Shown: positions 20,431 to 28,848 of the stretch, piece after piece
Layout: each line of letters starts with the position of its first letter
Position numbering within the stretch: position 1 is the stretch's first letter
The notes under the pieces: generated by a model
What the model was told of the DNA's origin: nothing
Seen by the model: only the letters and a program-made list of their open reading frames with translations
Database searches by the model: none
Assembly (NCBI GenBank): GCA_037140715.1
Contig: JBAXDX010000021.1
Coordinates: forward strand, 1 to 36,882
DNA: 36,882 bases
From: JAUZPB01 sp037140715
GTDB lineage: Bacteria; Bacteroidota; Ignavibacteria; Ignavibacteriales; SURF-24
Direction of reading: 5' to 3'
Program-made: the position numbers and the translations under genes

Positions 20431-21930
20431 TTAACCTTTTATAAATATAACCCTTCTATTTTTCTGTCTTCCTTTTTCGCTATCATTTGGAGCAACCGGA
20501 TTTTTATCGGCAAATCCCTTAGTTCTGAGTCGTTGTCCATCAATACCATGGGACTTCAGCCAGTTTTTAACTGCTTCAGCTCTTCTGTCTGAAATATCCT
20601 GATTCATTTTCAGGCTTCCCTTCGAATCAGTATAACCCTGTATTTCAATCAATATTTCCCTATTGACATTCAGAACAGAGACCACCTTTTCAAGTTTCTT
20701 TTCCGATTCAGGAGTTATCTTAGCGCTACCAGACTTGAATAAAATTTCATCGAGTTGTAGCGGAACTTCTGCTTTTGGTTCTTCGAGTTTTACCTGAGCT
20801 TCAACTTTTGGAACGTCATCATCTGCGTCAAGTGGATTAGTTCCTCTCTGAACCTCAACACCGTCATTAACTGAACCACCATCTGTATCGGCTATTCGTG
20901 GGTTTGTCTTATAATTTAAGACTTCATAGCCATCGCTCAGACCATCGCTATCAGTATCAGTATTTAATGGGTCAGTTTTATATTTAAGTACTTCATCGCC
21001 ATCACTTAAGCCATCATCATCTGTATCTATTATTATCGGATTAGTTCTATACCTAAGCACTTCATCGCCATCGTTTAATCCATCTCCGTCTGTATCTGCT
21101 ATATTTGGGTCAGTTTTGTATTTAAAGACTTCATCATAGTCACTCAGACCATCACCATCGGTATCAATCCTAAGCGGATTGGTTTTATATTTAAGTACTT
21201 CATCACCATCAGTCAGACCATCGTTATCTGTATCCGGATTTTTCGGATTGGTACCAAGCTTTTCTTCTTCTTTATTTGTAAGACCATCTTTGTCTTTGTC
21301 TTTGTTTGCCAGATTAACAACAAAAGTTACGCCCGCACCGACATTAAAGAATCCATCGTTATTAAAAAAGCCACTTGTCTTATCCTGATAATAGTTAAGC
21401 TGGCTTGAAAATGAAGGGGTATATCCTGCAGACATATTGCCAAAAATATCATCTGAAAACATATACTCAAAGCCTACACCCACAGGAATAATCCCGGTTG
21501 TAAGATTCTTTTTCGCTTTAGATTGTATATTGCTTGGAGAAGATGATTCCAAAGGCTCATATACATTGTGGGAGTAGATTACCCCAAGCCCGATATAGCC
21601 GTATGGATTGAAGTCTTCAGATTCAAACGGACTATAATTGATTCTGAAGTCAAGAGGATAAATATTGGTGCAGTAATATGAACGCAGACGATCAAGCCCT
21701 GAAAACTTAACATAGCCTCCGCCGATTTCAGCTTCTGTCTTCCCGCCAAGTTCGAATCTGATGAAACCTCTGCTGTATGAATCGAACTTCAATCCGTCAT
21801 TTTCATAAAATTCCGTGTAAGGAACAACAATGCTGTATTGTAAGCCCGCTTTTAACGGATAGTTCTTGAACTGCGCATTTGCAGTCATAGCTGTCAGTAA
21901 TAAAAGTAACCCGATTAATGTGTAACGCAT
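20431..21930 (-). CDS. OmpA-family outer-membrane protein with thrombospondin type-3 repeats
   Basis: A 499-residue outer-membrane protein. A signal peptide (MRYTLIGLLLLLTAMTANA, cut before Gln20) is followed by a beta-barrel-like domain (about 22-205) rich in alternating aromatic strands (GGGYVKFSGL, YGYIGLGVIY, GFFNVGAGVTFVV). Seven Ca-binding type-3 repeats come next (about 210-371), mostly 23 residues long, of the form DTDGDGLSDGDEVLKYKTDP. The C-terminal OmpA domain (about 396-499) binds peptidoglycan; GYTDSKGS and SDRRAEAVKNWL carry the Asp and Arg used to hold diaminopimelate. It should link the outer membrane to the cell wall. The ATG at 21930 was chosen over the one at 22017 because GAGGTAGTT gives a good ribosome site and the signal peptide then starts correctly. 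A strong terminator follows. Confidence 0.93.
   Translation of the reverse strand: MRYTLIGLLLLLTAMTANAQFKNYPLKAGLQYSIVVPYTEFYENDGLKFDSYSRGFIRFELGGKTEAEIGGGYVKFSGLDRLRSYYCTNIYPLDFRINYSPFESEDFNPYGYIGLGVIYSHNVYEPLESSSPSNIQSKAKKNLTTGIIPVGVGFEYMFSDDIFGNMSAGYTPSFSSQLNYYQDKTSGFFNNDGFFNVGAGVTFVVNLANKDKDKDGLTNKEEEKLGTNPKNPDTDNDGLTDGDEVLKYKTNPLRIDTDGDGLSDYDEVFKYKTDPNIADTDGDGLNDGDEVLRYRTNPIIIDTDDDGLSDGDEVLKYKTDPLNTDTDSDGLSDGYEVLNYKTNPRIADTDGGSVNDGVEVQRGTNPLDADDDVPKVEAQVKLEEPKAEVPLQLDEILFKSGSAKITPESEKKLEKVVSVLNVNREILIEIQGYTDSKGSLKMNQDISDRRAEAVKNWLKSHGIDGQRLRTKGFADKNPVAPNDSEKGRQKNRRVIFIKG
20818..21303 (-). repeat. in-gene TSP3 repeat array, about 69-bp period
   Basis: Seven type-3 thrombospondin units lie in frame inside the OmpA-like gene. 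Five consecutive units have exactly 23 codons and begin DTD(G/N/D/S)DGL; the first (DKDKDGLTN) and last (DTDGGSVND) are degenerate. Each has the Asp-rich loop that binds calcium in this family. The near-identical DEVLKYKT core suggests expansion by unequal recombination. Confidence 0.9.
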
Positions 21931-22082
21931 AACTACCTCTATTTTTTGTTTTTGAATATTATAAAATATTTTTAGAATTACAGAATGCAAAACTAAGTTA
22001 TTAAATCTAAAGTTCAAATATAACGCATATTTTCTCCCAAAGTAATAAAAATTTTACTAAAGACAGACAGGTATTTGTTACG

Positions 22083-22098
22083 TGTACGACAAATTTTT
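22083..22098 (+). repeat. dispersed 13-mer TGTACGACAAATT, copy 2
   Basis: Exact match to the motif at 8556, again continuing as TTT. It lies 127 bases upstream of copy 3 in direct orientation. Confidence 0.5.
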
Positions 22099-22209
22099 CT
22101 TTTAGAGTTATTAGCTCTGATAACGAATCAGGGCGGGAATATGTCGGTAATGGGAAGTGCCTGTCAAAATAAGAATAGAAACAAAAACCAATAAAGCAAA
22201 AATGGGGGG

Positions 22210-22222
22210 TGTACGACAAATT
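22210..22222 (+). repeat. dispersed 13-mer TGTACGACAAATT, copy 3
   Basis: Exact 13-mer preceded by GGGGGG and followed by GTAC, so here GTAC flanks GACAAATT on both sides. The downstream ACTCTTAATCATACTC is close to the reverse complement of the GAGTATGATTA...AAGAGT sequence in the two kinase leaders. Confidence 0.5.
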
Positions 22223-22317
22223 GTACTCTTAATCATACTCATTTTCCCCAAAATCTTCCCATTGGCTACTGAAAATACAGCTCAGTCCGCCTGTATGCAA
22301 AAAAAACTATGTTCAAG

Positions 22318-22464
22318 AACCATTTTTAAGGCAAAATCGGAAGGAAGTTCACCTCAAAAATCATTTTTGAAGCAAGACCGGAAGTGGATACACTTTAAAA
22401 ATGATTTTTAAAACAGAACCGGAACCTGTAATGAATAAATCAGCCTTTAAAATGGAACCGGCAG
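22318..22464. repeat. degenerate 41-bp tandem repeat
   Basis: AACCATTTTTAAGGC at 22318, AATCATTTTTGAAGC at 22359 and AATGATTTTTAAAAC at 22400 are exactly 41 bp apart. Each is followed by a purine-rich CGGAA core (ATCGGAAG, ACCGGAAG, AACCGGAA). A fourth, more diverged unit holds GGAACCGG at 22454-22461. The period is not a multiple of three, so it is not selected as protein. It lies about 100 bases upstream of the PLP-enzyme operon. Confidence 0.7.
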
Positions 22465-22565
22465 TATATAGTCTGTAATTTCCCTAAAATTTGCTATCTT
22501 TAACCTTTAATTTATAGGCTTTATTATCTGCTTCGTGGAAATATTCACAAAATCTTTGGAATAAT

Positions 22566-23711
22566 ATGAAACTTGAAACACTACTGGCAAGGATTACCGA
22601 TAACAACAATAACATTGACCCCTATGCTGCTTCCCATATACCTGTTTATCAGACTGCTACTTTTGACTTGAAAAAACAGTCCGGCGACAAAATATATGAC
22701 TATACCCGGACTGATAACCCGACAAGAAACGCTCTTGAGGATATCTTTACTCTGGCGGAAAATGGCTCAGGCGCGGTATGTACAAATACCGGGCTTTCTG
22801 CCGTAGCCCTGTTATTTGAAACTGTTCTCTCATCAGGCGATTCAATACTCGTTGAGCGCGACTGCTACGGCGGAACTTACAGACTTCTTAAAATTCTTAG
22901 TGAGAAATTCGCTATAAAAACTATTTATACTGATATGACTGATTTGTCAGAAACAGAGAATATTTTAAACGGACATGATATCAAGCTTGTAATCTGTGAG
23001 TCACCCACTAACCCCGGGCTTAAAATAATCGATATTGCTGCGTGCGCCCGGCTTTGTAAAAAGTATAATGTGCTCTTTGCCGTTGATAACAGCCTGGCAA
23101 CTTTTGCATCACAAAAGCCACTTGAACTTGGTGCAGATTTCTCCGTTTTCTCCGCTACAAAATATATTTCTGGTCATGGGAGTGTAGTCTCGGGTGCGCT
23201 TGTTGCCAAGGATATTCAGTGGAGAGATAAAATGCGCTACTATGCTAACGCCGAAGGCAGAACTCAGAGTCCTTTCGATGCTTTCCTGATATCGCTTGGT
23301 CTTCCTACGCTTACTTATCGTATGAAAGCTCAGGAACAAAGTGCGCTTAAGATTGCTCTGTATCTTTCTGATCATAAAGACGTAATAACTGTTTCATTCC
23401 CGCTTCTGCAAAACCACAAACAGTACGAGCTTGCAAAAACTCAGATGTCCGTCTGCCCCGGTCTTTTAACTGTAAATATGATAAGCCTCGAAAAGGCGGA
23501 TCGTTTTGTAAGTAAAACTAAACTCTTTGGCGAGAAAGCTTCTTTTGGTACGGCAGATTCAAGAATTGAGCAACCCGCGAAGATCAGCCATCAGTCTTTT
23601 TCCGAAGAGGATCTCAAAGCCATCGGTATTAGTAAATCCACTATCCGCCTGTCTATCGGACTTGAAAATACTGACGATATTCTAAATGATATTGAATCAG
23701 CACTTAACTAA
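22566..23711 (+). CDS. Cys/Met-metabolism PLP enzyme (cystathionine beta-lyase or gamma-synthase family)
   Basis: A 381-residue fold-type I PLP enzyme of the Cys/Met metabolism family. YDYTRTDNPTR (44-54) is the cofactor-contacting loop of the neighbouring subunit. Asp174 in AVDNSLAT contacts the pyridine nitrogen and Lys199 in FSATKYISGH forms the Schiff base. Asn175 follows the Asp as in most family members. Length and motifs fit cystathionine beta-lyase, gamma-synthase or gamma-lyase; sequence alone does not separate them. The next gene, 21 bases downstream, looks like a Str2-type cystathionine gamma-synthase, so a beta-lyase role (cystathionine to homocysteine) would complete transsulfuration. 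That is inference from context. The upstream region has TTTGCTATCTTTAA, which may be part of a Bacteroidota-type promoter, but no SAM riboswitch was recognised. Confidence 0.85.
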   Translation: MKLETLLARITDNNNNIDPYAASHIPVYQTATFDLKKQSGDKIYDYTRTDNPTRNALEDIFTLAENGSGAVCTNTGLSAVALLFETVLSSGDSILVERDCYGGTYRLLKILSEKFAIKTIYTDMTDLSETENILNGHDIKLVICESPTNPGLKIIDIAACARLCKKYNVLFAVDNSLATFASQKPLELGADFSVFSATKYISGHGSVVSGALVAKDIQWRDKMRYYANAEGRTQSPFDAFLISLGLPTLTYRMKAQEQSALKIALYLSDHKDVITVSFPLLQNHKQYELAKTQMSVCPGLLTVNMISLEKADRFVSKTKLFGEKASFGTADSRIEQPAKISHQSFSEEDLKAIGISKSTIRLSIGLENTDDILNDIESALN

Positions 23712-23732
23712 CCGGATTAAAAATAAATAAAG

Positions 23733-25226
23733 ATGAATTACTTAACACATATACCATTTGGTCATTCAATACCGTTTAATAACCCACATGCAGTATCAGT
23801 AAGTCTTCCGCTGATTTCACAGGTAATTAAATACGAAGAAGGCGACATCGAGACCAGAAGTCTTATGCGTTCCGGCTATCCGCGCTTCCGTATGAATAAT
23901 TTACTTGAACTGGTTTGCAGGAATGTCAGATTATTGGAAGAACTGCCCGAAAATAAGATATTGCTTCCTCTTTCATCCGTTAAAGCGGTGAGGTTGCTGG
24001 AGCAGACTTTTAAGAAGAAAATGGAAATAATTTCTTCCGGCGATATTGTTTTGTTGGTGCTTGATACATCGGACCCGAAGTTTCAGGATATAAAATACTT
24101 TATTCAGCATAGCGGACTTATTCCGTCTTCGCGCAGAGCTGAGGATTATCTGCTTCGCAATCAGCTTCTCCGGAATGAATTTCCTGAGGTAAAAGCAAAT
24201 CCTGATTCTGCTGAACAAACAATTAAGCGGATTCTTTCAGAAGCCTATGGCAATACTTTTCCCGATCATATTTTTCTCTGCTCTTCGGGTATGAACGCGG
24301 TATATTCCATCTACTATGCTCTTAAAGCCGGTCAGGAGAAGAAAAATAAAAAGACATTCATCCAGTTGGGCTGGCTGTATCTTGATACAATGGAAATAAT
24401 AAAAAAGTATAGCCACAATTATTATCATCACTTAAATCTGAATGATCTCGACTCTCTCGAAAACTATATTAAAGAAAAAAACGGAGATGTTGCCGGAGTA
24501 TTTACCGAAGTCCCCAACAATCCGCTTATTCAGTCGGTAGATCTTCAGCGATTAAGGAAACTCTCTATACAGTATGACTTCGCGATAATTGCGGATACCT
24601 CGATTGGCACTCCATTCAATGTTGAGGTAATGGAGTATGTTGATATTGCCGTTGAAAGCCTGACCAAGTTTGCCTCGGGCAACGGTGATATTCTTATGGG
24701 AGCCGTAATACTTAACGCTCATAGCCAGTATGCTCTTTCACTTCGCGATGTCATAGCAGACGTGGCTGAGAAACCATATATTAAAGATATCAGCAGGCTG
24801 GCTTACGAAATTGTGAACTATGAAAAAAGAGTCCGCATGATATCTGAAAATACTATTGAACTTGTTAATTACCTTAAAACACAAAAGCAGGTTGATCTGA
24901 TTCATTGGGCAAAGAGCTGTAACTCAGAGGTTAATTATAACAAGATCAGGAAGAATGAGTTAGCAGTTCCCGGTGTTATATCGGTAGTGTTCAAAAAAGA
25001 ACTTTATCATTATTATGATAAATTACGCCTGCCAAAAGGTCCGAGTCTCGGTACTGAATTCACACTCGCCATGCCATATATCTATATGGCTCATTATGAT
25101 CTGCTCCGGACGCGCGCCGGACGTATGCTCCTTGAAAATATTGGCGTGATTCCGGAACTCCTGAGAATATCCGTTGGGACAGAGCCAATCGAGGAACTTA
25201 TTAAGGTATTTGAGGAAGTTTTTTAA
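23733..25226 (+). CDS. Str2-like cystathionine gamma-synthase (PLP-dependent, long N-terminal domain)
   Basis: A 497-residue Cys/Met-family PLP enzyme with about 170 extra N-terminal residues. That extension begins GHSIPFNNPHAVSVSLP and continues KYEEGD and SGYPRFRMNN. From memory this strongly resembles fungal cystathionine gamma-synthase (yeast Str2), which has SIP..., HAVSVCLP, GYEEGE and TGYPRF at the same places. The PLP domain follows: Asp288 in IIADTSIGTP and Lys312 in ESLTKFASGNGD, the Schiff-base lysine. The expected reaction is cysteine plus an activated homoserine giving cystathionine. It follows a second, shorter family member at 21 bases and is clearly in its operon. The extension is not a signal or membrane segment. 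The assignment to this subfamily is a recollection of conserved motifs and needs a search. Confidence 0.78.
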   Translation: MNYLTHIPFGHSIPFNNPHAVSVSLPLISQVIKYEEGDIETRSLMRSGYPRFRMNNLLELVCRNVRLLEELPENKILLPLSSVKAVRLLEQTFKKKMEIISSGDIVLLVLDTSDPKFQDIKYFIQHSGLIPSSRRAEDYLLRNQLLRNEFPEVKANPDSAEQTIKRILSEAYGNTFPDHIFLCSSGMNAVYSIYYALKAGQEKKNKKTFIQLGWLYLDTMEIIKKYSHNYYHHLNLNDLDSLENYIKEKNGDVAGVFTEVPNNPLIQSVDLQRLRKLSIQYDFAIIADTSIGTPFNVEVMEYVDIAVESLTKFASGNGDILMGAVILNAHSQYALSLRDVIADVAEKPYIKDISRLAYEIVNYEKRVRMISENTIELVNYLKTQKQVDLIHWAKSCNSEVNYNKIRKNELAVPGVISVVFKKELYHYYDKLRLPKGPSLGTEFTLAMPYIYMAHYDLLRTRAGRMLLENIGVIPELLRISVGTEPIEELIKVFEEVF

Positions 25227-25260
25227 TATACGCGAATATATTTATTTGTACCGATAAAAG

Positions 25261-25294
25261 GGTATGAGTGCAGGAAATGCCACTTTTTCATACC
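25261..25294. other. bulged hairpin after the PLP operon
   Basis: GGTATG-AGTGC (25261-25271) pairs with GCACT (written GCCACT in context) and CATACC (25289-25294), with a TTTT bulge on the right arm. It lies 34 bases after the second PLP gene's stop. There is no U-run after the stem, so it is an unusual terminator at best. The remaining gap to 25516 shows no recognised element. Confidence 0.3.
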
Positions 25295-25516
25295 GTTTAG
25301 AAATATATTTAAGTTCTTTCTTGTTTAATAAGAACTTTCAAATAATAATCCATGACGATGCTTCGTGTATAATCCTGAGATTAACCGACAAGGCGATTAA
25401 CACAGTCTTAAAGTATTGATGAACTGGTTTTATTTTGAATATTGATTTCATCGCTTATCGTTTTATTAGTATTTTTAGTTTTATAAAATACAAACTGGCA
25501 ACAATTCATTCTGTTT

Positions 25517-27658
25517 ATGTATAAATATCCCGCTATAATTTTGGCTCTGGCCTTTACTTCCCTGTCATTTGGTCAACACATTGATTCAGTCGTTAATGAT
25601 AATATCTCAGCGGGCAGACGGGATTCATTATTACTTCGTGTGGATATGAAGTTAGATTCGCTTTTCTCAGGCGATTCAACGCGCAAATTCCGCGATACGC
25701 TTCCGGTCGCTGATTCTTCGAAGAGCAGGGAAGCGGCTCTGTCTCCTTTGACTCAACGGACTCTTGTGGCTGACGGAAATTTTATCGGATATATTACCAG
25801 AACATTAATTTCTCATTTCGATTACAGATATAATGAAGAGATACTCGGCAACGTGCCGGTAATGTTTCTAAGAGATTTAGGTTCGCTTGGACAGCCGAAT
25901 GAAATAACTATCTACGGTGCAGGTTTTAATCAAATAAGCTTTATGCAAAATGGACTCACGGTAAATAACAGGCTTACAAATTCATTTGACATGAATAATC
26001 TCCAGGCTGAGTTGGTCGATTCTATTGAAACGCTTACGTTGCCGAGAGGATTTTTATATGGACCGCTAAATAATCAGGCTTCTATTAATTTTATCTCGCG
26101 GGAAAACTTCTCCGTTAACAACAGCCACGTGCCTTATTCGAAAATCAGATATTACCAGGCACCGAATGAGGAAGCTATGGTTGATTTTATTTATCATTCA
26201 TACATACTTAGAAAACTTGCCTTCACATTTTCCATGACTAACAAAACTTTCGGAGATGCTTCCAAGCCGCGCTTTGCAAATAGTAATTTTAGTTGCTGGA
26301 ACGGTTCGCTGAAAATGAATTATCTTTTATCAAATGATTTTAATATTATCGGCTCGTATAATTATGTAAAATCTCAGACGGGATTATATGGCGGGCTTAC
26401 GGAGCGTTATATCGATTCGCTTAACAACAGACTTGGATTAAACGGATATGCTTCAACTGAGCTTGAAAATGGAGCAGATGTTTATTTCACAACGCGCTAT
26501 CAGAAGAATACGGCGCGTAACTTTACGCTGCAACTGTTGGGGAAACAGGATCCAGCTGTCACGACTGATGTTAAAGCTTATTATATGTCGATGCTAAATG
26601 AATTCCGGCAGAATGAACAGTCCGGACAACAGAATGTTACTTCTGTAACTGACGATAACCGTTCGAGTCTTTACGGAATAAATATTAATGAGTCGATTAA
26701 CGTAAATCCATTCAGGTTTAATTTAACAGCTTCTTACGAAACTGATGATTATAAGGCGGATGTTCTGTTAAATGACAAGAAAATTAATCTGTTGTCTGTC
26801 TCGGCGGTTGTTTCAGTCCGTATGCTTGATAATAAACTCATACCCGCAGTATTTGGAAAGTATCTTAACTATGACGGCAAGGCATATCCCGGATTTGGCG
26901 CGGATGTAAATTATTTCTTGTCGGATAAGATTAAAGCCTATGCCGGCGCGTCTCAGTTTACTCAGCCGTCAGGCGTGCTTGAAGCTCAGATCGTTTCGAC
27001 TGTATCAGGAGAGTCCCTGAATGATTATAAAAATATCGGCGTGCTTGAAGCAGGATTGAAATTTAATGATAAGAATATTTCGGCGGGGATTAATCTATTC
27101 AGACGGGAAGTTAAGAATGATGTCTTGTTCTTTATGGATTTAACTCAGCCGATGAGAAATCAGAGTATTTCAAATTATACCCGCACTTCAAGTGGCGTGC
27201 AGGGCGCGGGATTCAGTCTTAGTTATAATTTCTCCCGTATTTATCTTGAAGCTGTCAGCACTTATTATAAAAATATAACCGGGAATTTCGGGAAATATAC
27301 TTTGCCTGAATTTACTTTTAGAGGCGGAGTTTATTATCATGATACTTTGTTCAATGCAAACCTGCATCTTAAAACTGGAATATTCGTCAGTTGTGCCGGA
27401 GTTCAGAGTTCTTACTTTTATGATTTCGAAAGAAGTATCAGAACTCTGGGGAATTATAATTCGACAGACCTTTCATACACAAGAACTATCAGTCCGGTTC
27501 TTCAGCTTGATTTTAGACTAGTTGCGGAGATACAGCAGGTAGCCGAGCTTTATATAACTGTCGAAAACCTGTTTGACGAACAGTATTATATCGTTCCATA
27601 TTATATAAAGCAAACCCGCGGACTTAGAATTGGGTTTTCGTGGGAATTTCTGAATTGA
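25517..27658 (+). CDS. TonB-dependent receptor-like outer-membrane protein
   Basis: A 713-residue outer-membrane protein with a signal peptide (MYKYPAIILALAFTSLSFG). A spacer rich in Asp and Ser follows. The plug-like domain (about 95-200) contains VPVMFLRDLGSLGQPNEITIYGAG, QNGLTVNNRL and SIETLTLPRGFLYGP, corresponding to the plug motifs of TonB-dependent receptors. A long beta-strand-rich barrel follows. It ends with ENLFDEQYYIVPYYIKQTRGLRIGFSWEFLN, the typical receptor C-terminus with a terminal aromatic-rich strand. The barrel is shorter than that of most siderophore receptors. I see no clear TonB box and no N-terminal carboxypeptidase-like domain. A lone receptor such as this often takes up a metal complex or vitamin; the BtuF-like protein at 3451 is a possible but distant partner. 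The gene stands alone on its strand. Confidence 0.78.
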   Translation: MYKYPAIILALAFTSLSFGQHIDSVVNDNISAGRRDSLLLRVDMKLDSLFSGDSTRKFRDTLPVADSSKSREAALSPLTQRTLVADGNFIGYITRTLISHFDYRYNEEILGNVPVMFLRDLGSLGQPNEITIYGAGFNQISFMQNGLTVNNRLTNSFDMNNLQAELVDSIETLTLPRGFLYGPLNNQASINFISRENFSVNNSHVPYSKIRYYQAPNEEAMVDFIYHSYILRKLAFTFSMTNKTFGDASKPRFANSNFSCWNGSLKMNYLLSNDFNIIGSYNYVKSQTGLYGGLTERYIDSLNNRLGLNGYASTELENGADVYFTTRYQKNTARNFTLQLLGKQDPAVTTDVKAYYMSMLNEFRQNEQSGQQNVTSVTDDNRSSLYGININESINVNPFRFNLTASYETDDYKADVLLNDKKINLLSVSAVVSVRMLDNKLIPAVFGKYLNYDGKAYPGFGADVNYFLSDKIKAYAGASQFTQPSGVLEAQIVSTVSGESLNDYKNIGVLEAGLKFNDKNISAGINLFRREVKNDVLFFMDLTQPMRNQSISNYTRTSSGVQGAGFSLSYNFSRIYLEAVSTYYKNITGNFGKYTLPEFTFRGGVYYHDTLFNANLHLKTGIFVSCAGVQSSYFYDFERSIRTLGNYNSTDLSYTRTISPVLQLDFRLVAEIQQVAELYITVENLFDEQYYIVPYYIKQTRGLRIGFSWEFLN

Positions 27659-27696
27659 TTTCAAAGACAACCAATATTCATAGATTATTCATTGTC

Positions 27697-28767
27697 TCAA
27701 TTTGACGGACTGAGAATCATCTTTCTGGCGGCTTCCAATACCATCGGGACGCTCAGTTCTTTTATACATTTAAACTGCACGTCTGTGCGATGGCAGATAA
27801 GCGGTTTTGGCGAATAAAAGAAGCATGGGGAGCATTCAAGGTTTAACGAAACTATCGTATGGTTTGTCTGCCAAGGGCGAATGTAGTTCGTATTTGTCGG
27901 GCCGATTATGGCTATTACCCGAAGCTTCAGAGCCGAGGCTGCGTGCATCAGGCTGGAATCATTTGTTATAAACAGGCTACACCTTTTCATTATCGCGGCG
28001 CTTTGAGCTAAGTTTTCCCCTTTTGTGATTATTACTCTGTCCGAGTTAATGCCACATGCTACTGTCTGTTTCAATTCGCCTTCCTCAGGACCTCCGAAAA
28101 TAAGTATGTGGGCATTAAATTCTTTAATTAAAAGTCTTCCAAGTTCTGAAAACTTTTCCGGTTCCCATCTTCTTCTCACATGATTCTTAAGTGTAGCGCA
28201 TCCGGGATGAAATCCGATTACAAGTTCATCGTCCGTTATTTTATTCCGGCTTAGAAATTCTGCAGATGCAAGTTCGTCTTCTTTGTATAGATAGAATTCC
28301 AGTAGGGGAGTTGCATTAAATTTCTGTCCGGCAAGCTTCTCGCAGAGCAGAAGGTTTTCTTCAACATTATGCAGGGAATCATTCTCTTTTATCCTTAGAT
28401 TATTTAAGAAGGCAAGGCTTGAGGAATTCATTCTGAGATAATCAATGGCAACTCTTCTCTTCGCCCCGACAATGAAACTGAAGATGTTATATTCTTTTCT
28501 GTTTGCCGGATAGACGTTTATTGATGCGTCATATTTCCCTCTTAACTTTAACAGGTATATGAGAGAATTTAAAGCGCCTTGTTTCATGAAGTCATAGTAA
28601 AGAGTCTGACTTAGATGAGGATTCCTTTCATAAATATCCCTGACACCGCCGAACATCACCAGCGCGTCAATCTGTGCATCGGGATATGTCTGCCTCAGCG
28701 CTTTTATAGATGGAGTGAACATCAGGGCATCGCCAATGCCGGAGAGGGCAAAGATTAGAATTCTCAT
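27697..28767 (-). CDS. glycosyltransferase family 9 (heptosyltransferase-like)
   Basis: A 356-residue GT-B enzyme of family GT9, the ADP-heptose:LPS heptosyltransferase family. The N-terminus has the acceptor-side loop FALSGIGDALMFTPSIKALRQTYP. The second domain has VIGFHPGC, ILIFGGPEEGEL, and NDSSLMHAASALKLRVIAIIGPTN, which holds the nucleotide-sugar-binding region. The C-terminal CSPCFF...CHRTD...CIKELS cysteine pattern recurs in this family. It should add a sugar to LPS core or another envelope glycan at the inner face of the cytoplasmic membrane. It is downstream of the DUF2723 gene, but an intrinsic terminator separates them, so it probably has its own promoter. The donor sugar cannot be told from the sequence. 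Confidence 0.88.
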   Translation of the reverse strand: MRILIFALSGIGDALMFTPSIKALRQTYPDAQIDALVMFGGVRDIYERNPHLSQTLYYDFMKQGALNSLIYLLKLRGKYDASINVYPANRKEYNIFSFIVGAKRRVAIDYLRMNSSSLAFLNNLRIKENDSLHNVEENLLLCEKLAGQKFNATPLLEFYLYKEDELASAEFLSRNKITDDELVIGFHPGCATLKNHVRRRWEPEKFSELGRLLIKEFNAHILIFGGPEEGELKQTVACGINSDRVIITKGENLAQSAAIMKRCSLFITNDSSLMHAASALKLRVIAIIGPTNTNYIRPWQTNHTIVSLNLECSPCFFYSPKPLICHRTDVQFKCIKELSVPMVLEAARKMILSPSN

Positions 28768-28798
28768 TTATGCCTTGTAAATTATATATGGTAGTTAC

Positions 28799-28831
28799 AA
28801 AAAAGCGGCGTTTCCCGGACGTCGCTTTTTT
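28799..28831 (-). terminator. intrinsic terminator after the DUF2723 gene
   Basis: AAAAAGCGGCG pairs with CGTCGCTTTTT (one G-U pair) around TTTCCCGGA. It is flanked by further A/T so that the minus-strand transcript ends in at least six U. It sits 18 bases after the DUF2723 stop and before the GT9 start. It could also work on the plus strand. Confidence 0.88.
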
Positions 28832-28848
28832 CTTTTCAATGTTGTTTA

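Larger units (their letters stand above)
21931..22565. other. long non-coding region between the OmpA/TSP3 and transsulfuration genes
   Basis: This divergent gap of about 635 bases holds the OmpA-gene 5' region (21931-22030), two copies of the 13-mer TGTACGACAAATT (22083 and 22210), a 41-bp degenerate tandem array (22318-22464) and the promoter region of the PLP operon. The frames at 22007-22219 (minus) and 22157-22411 (plus) have no coding character that I can support. Confidence 0.6.

Noticed and set aside
22157..22411. 84-codon plus-strand frame in the gap before the PLP operon
   Set aside because: It runs through the 13-mer and the 41-bp repeats, whose period breaks any reading frame; no family and no ribosome site.
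25261..25294. GCCACT and AGTGC words before the receptor gene as a possible cobalamin riboswitch
   Set aside because: The conserved B12-box and the rest of the riboswitch core are absent; only a simple bulged hairpin is supported.
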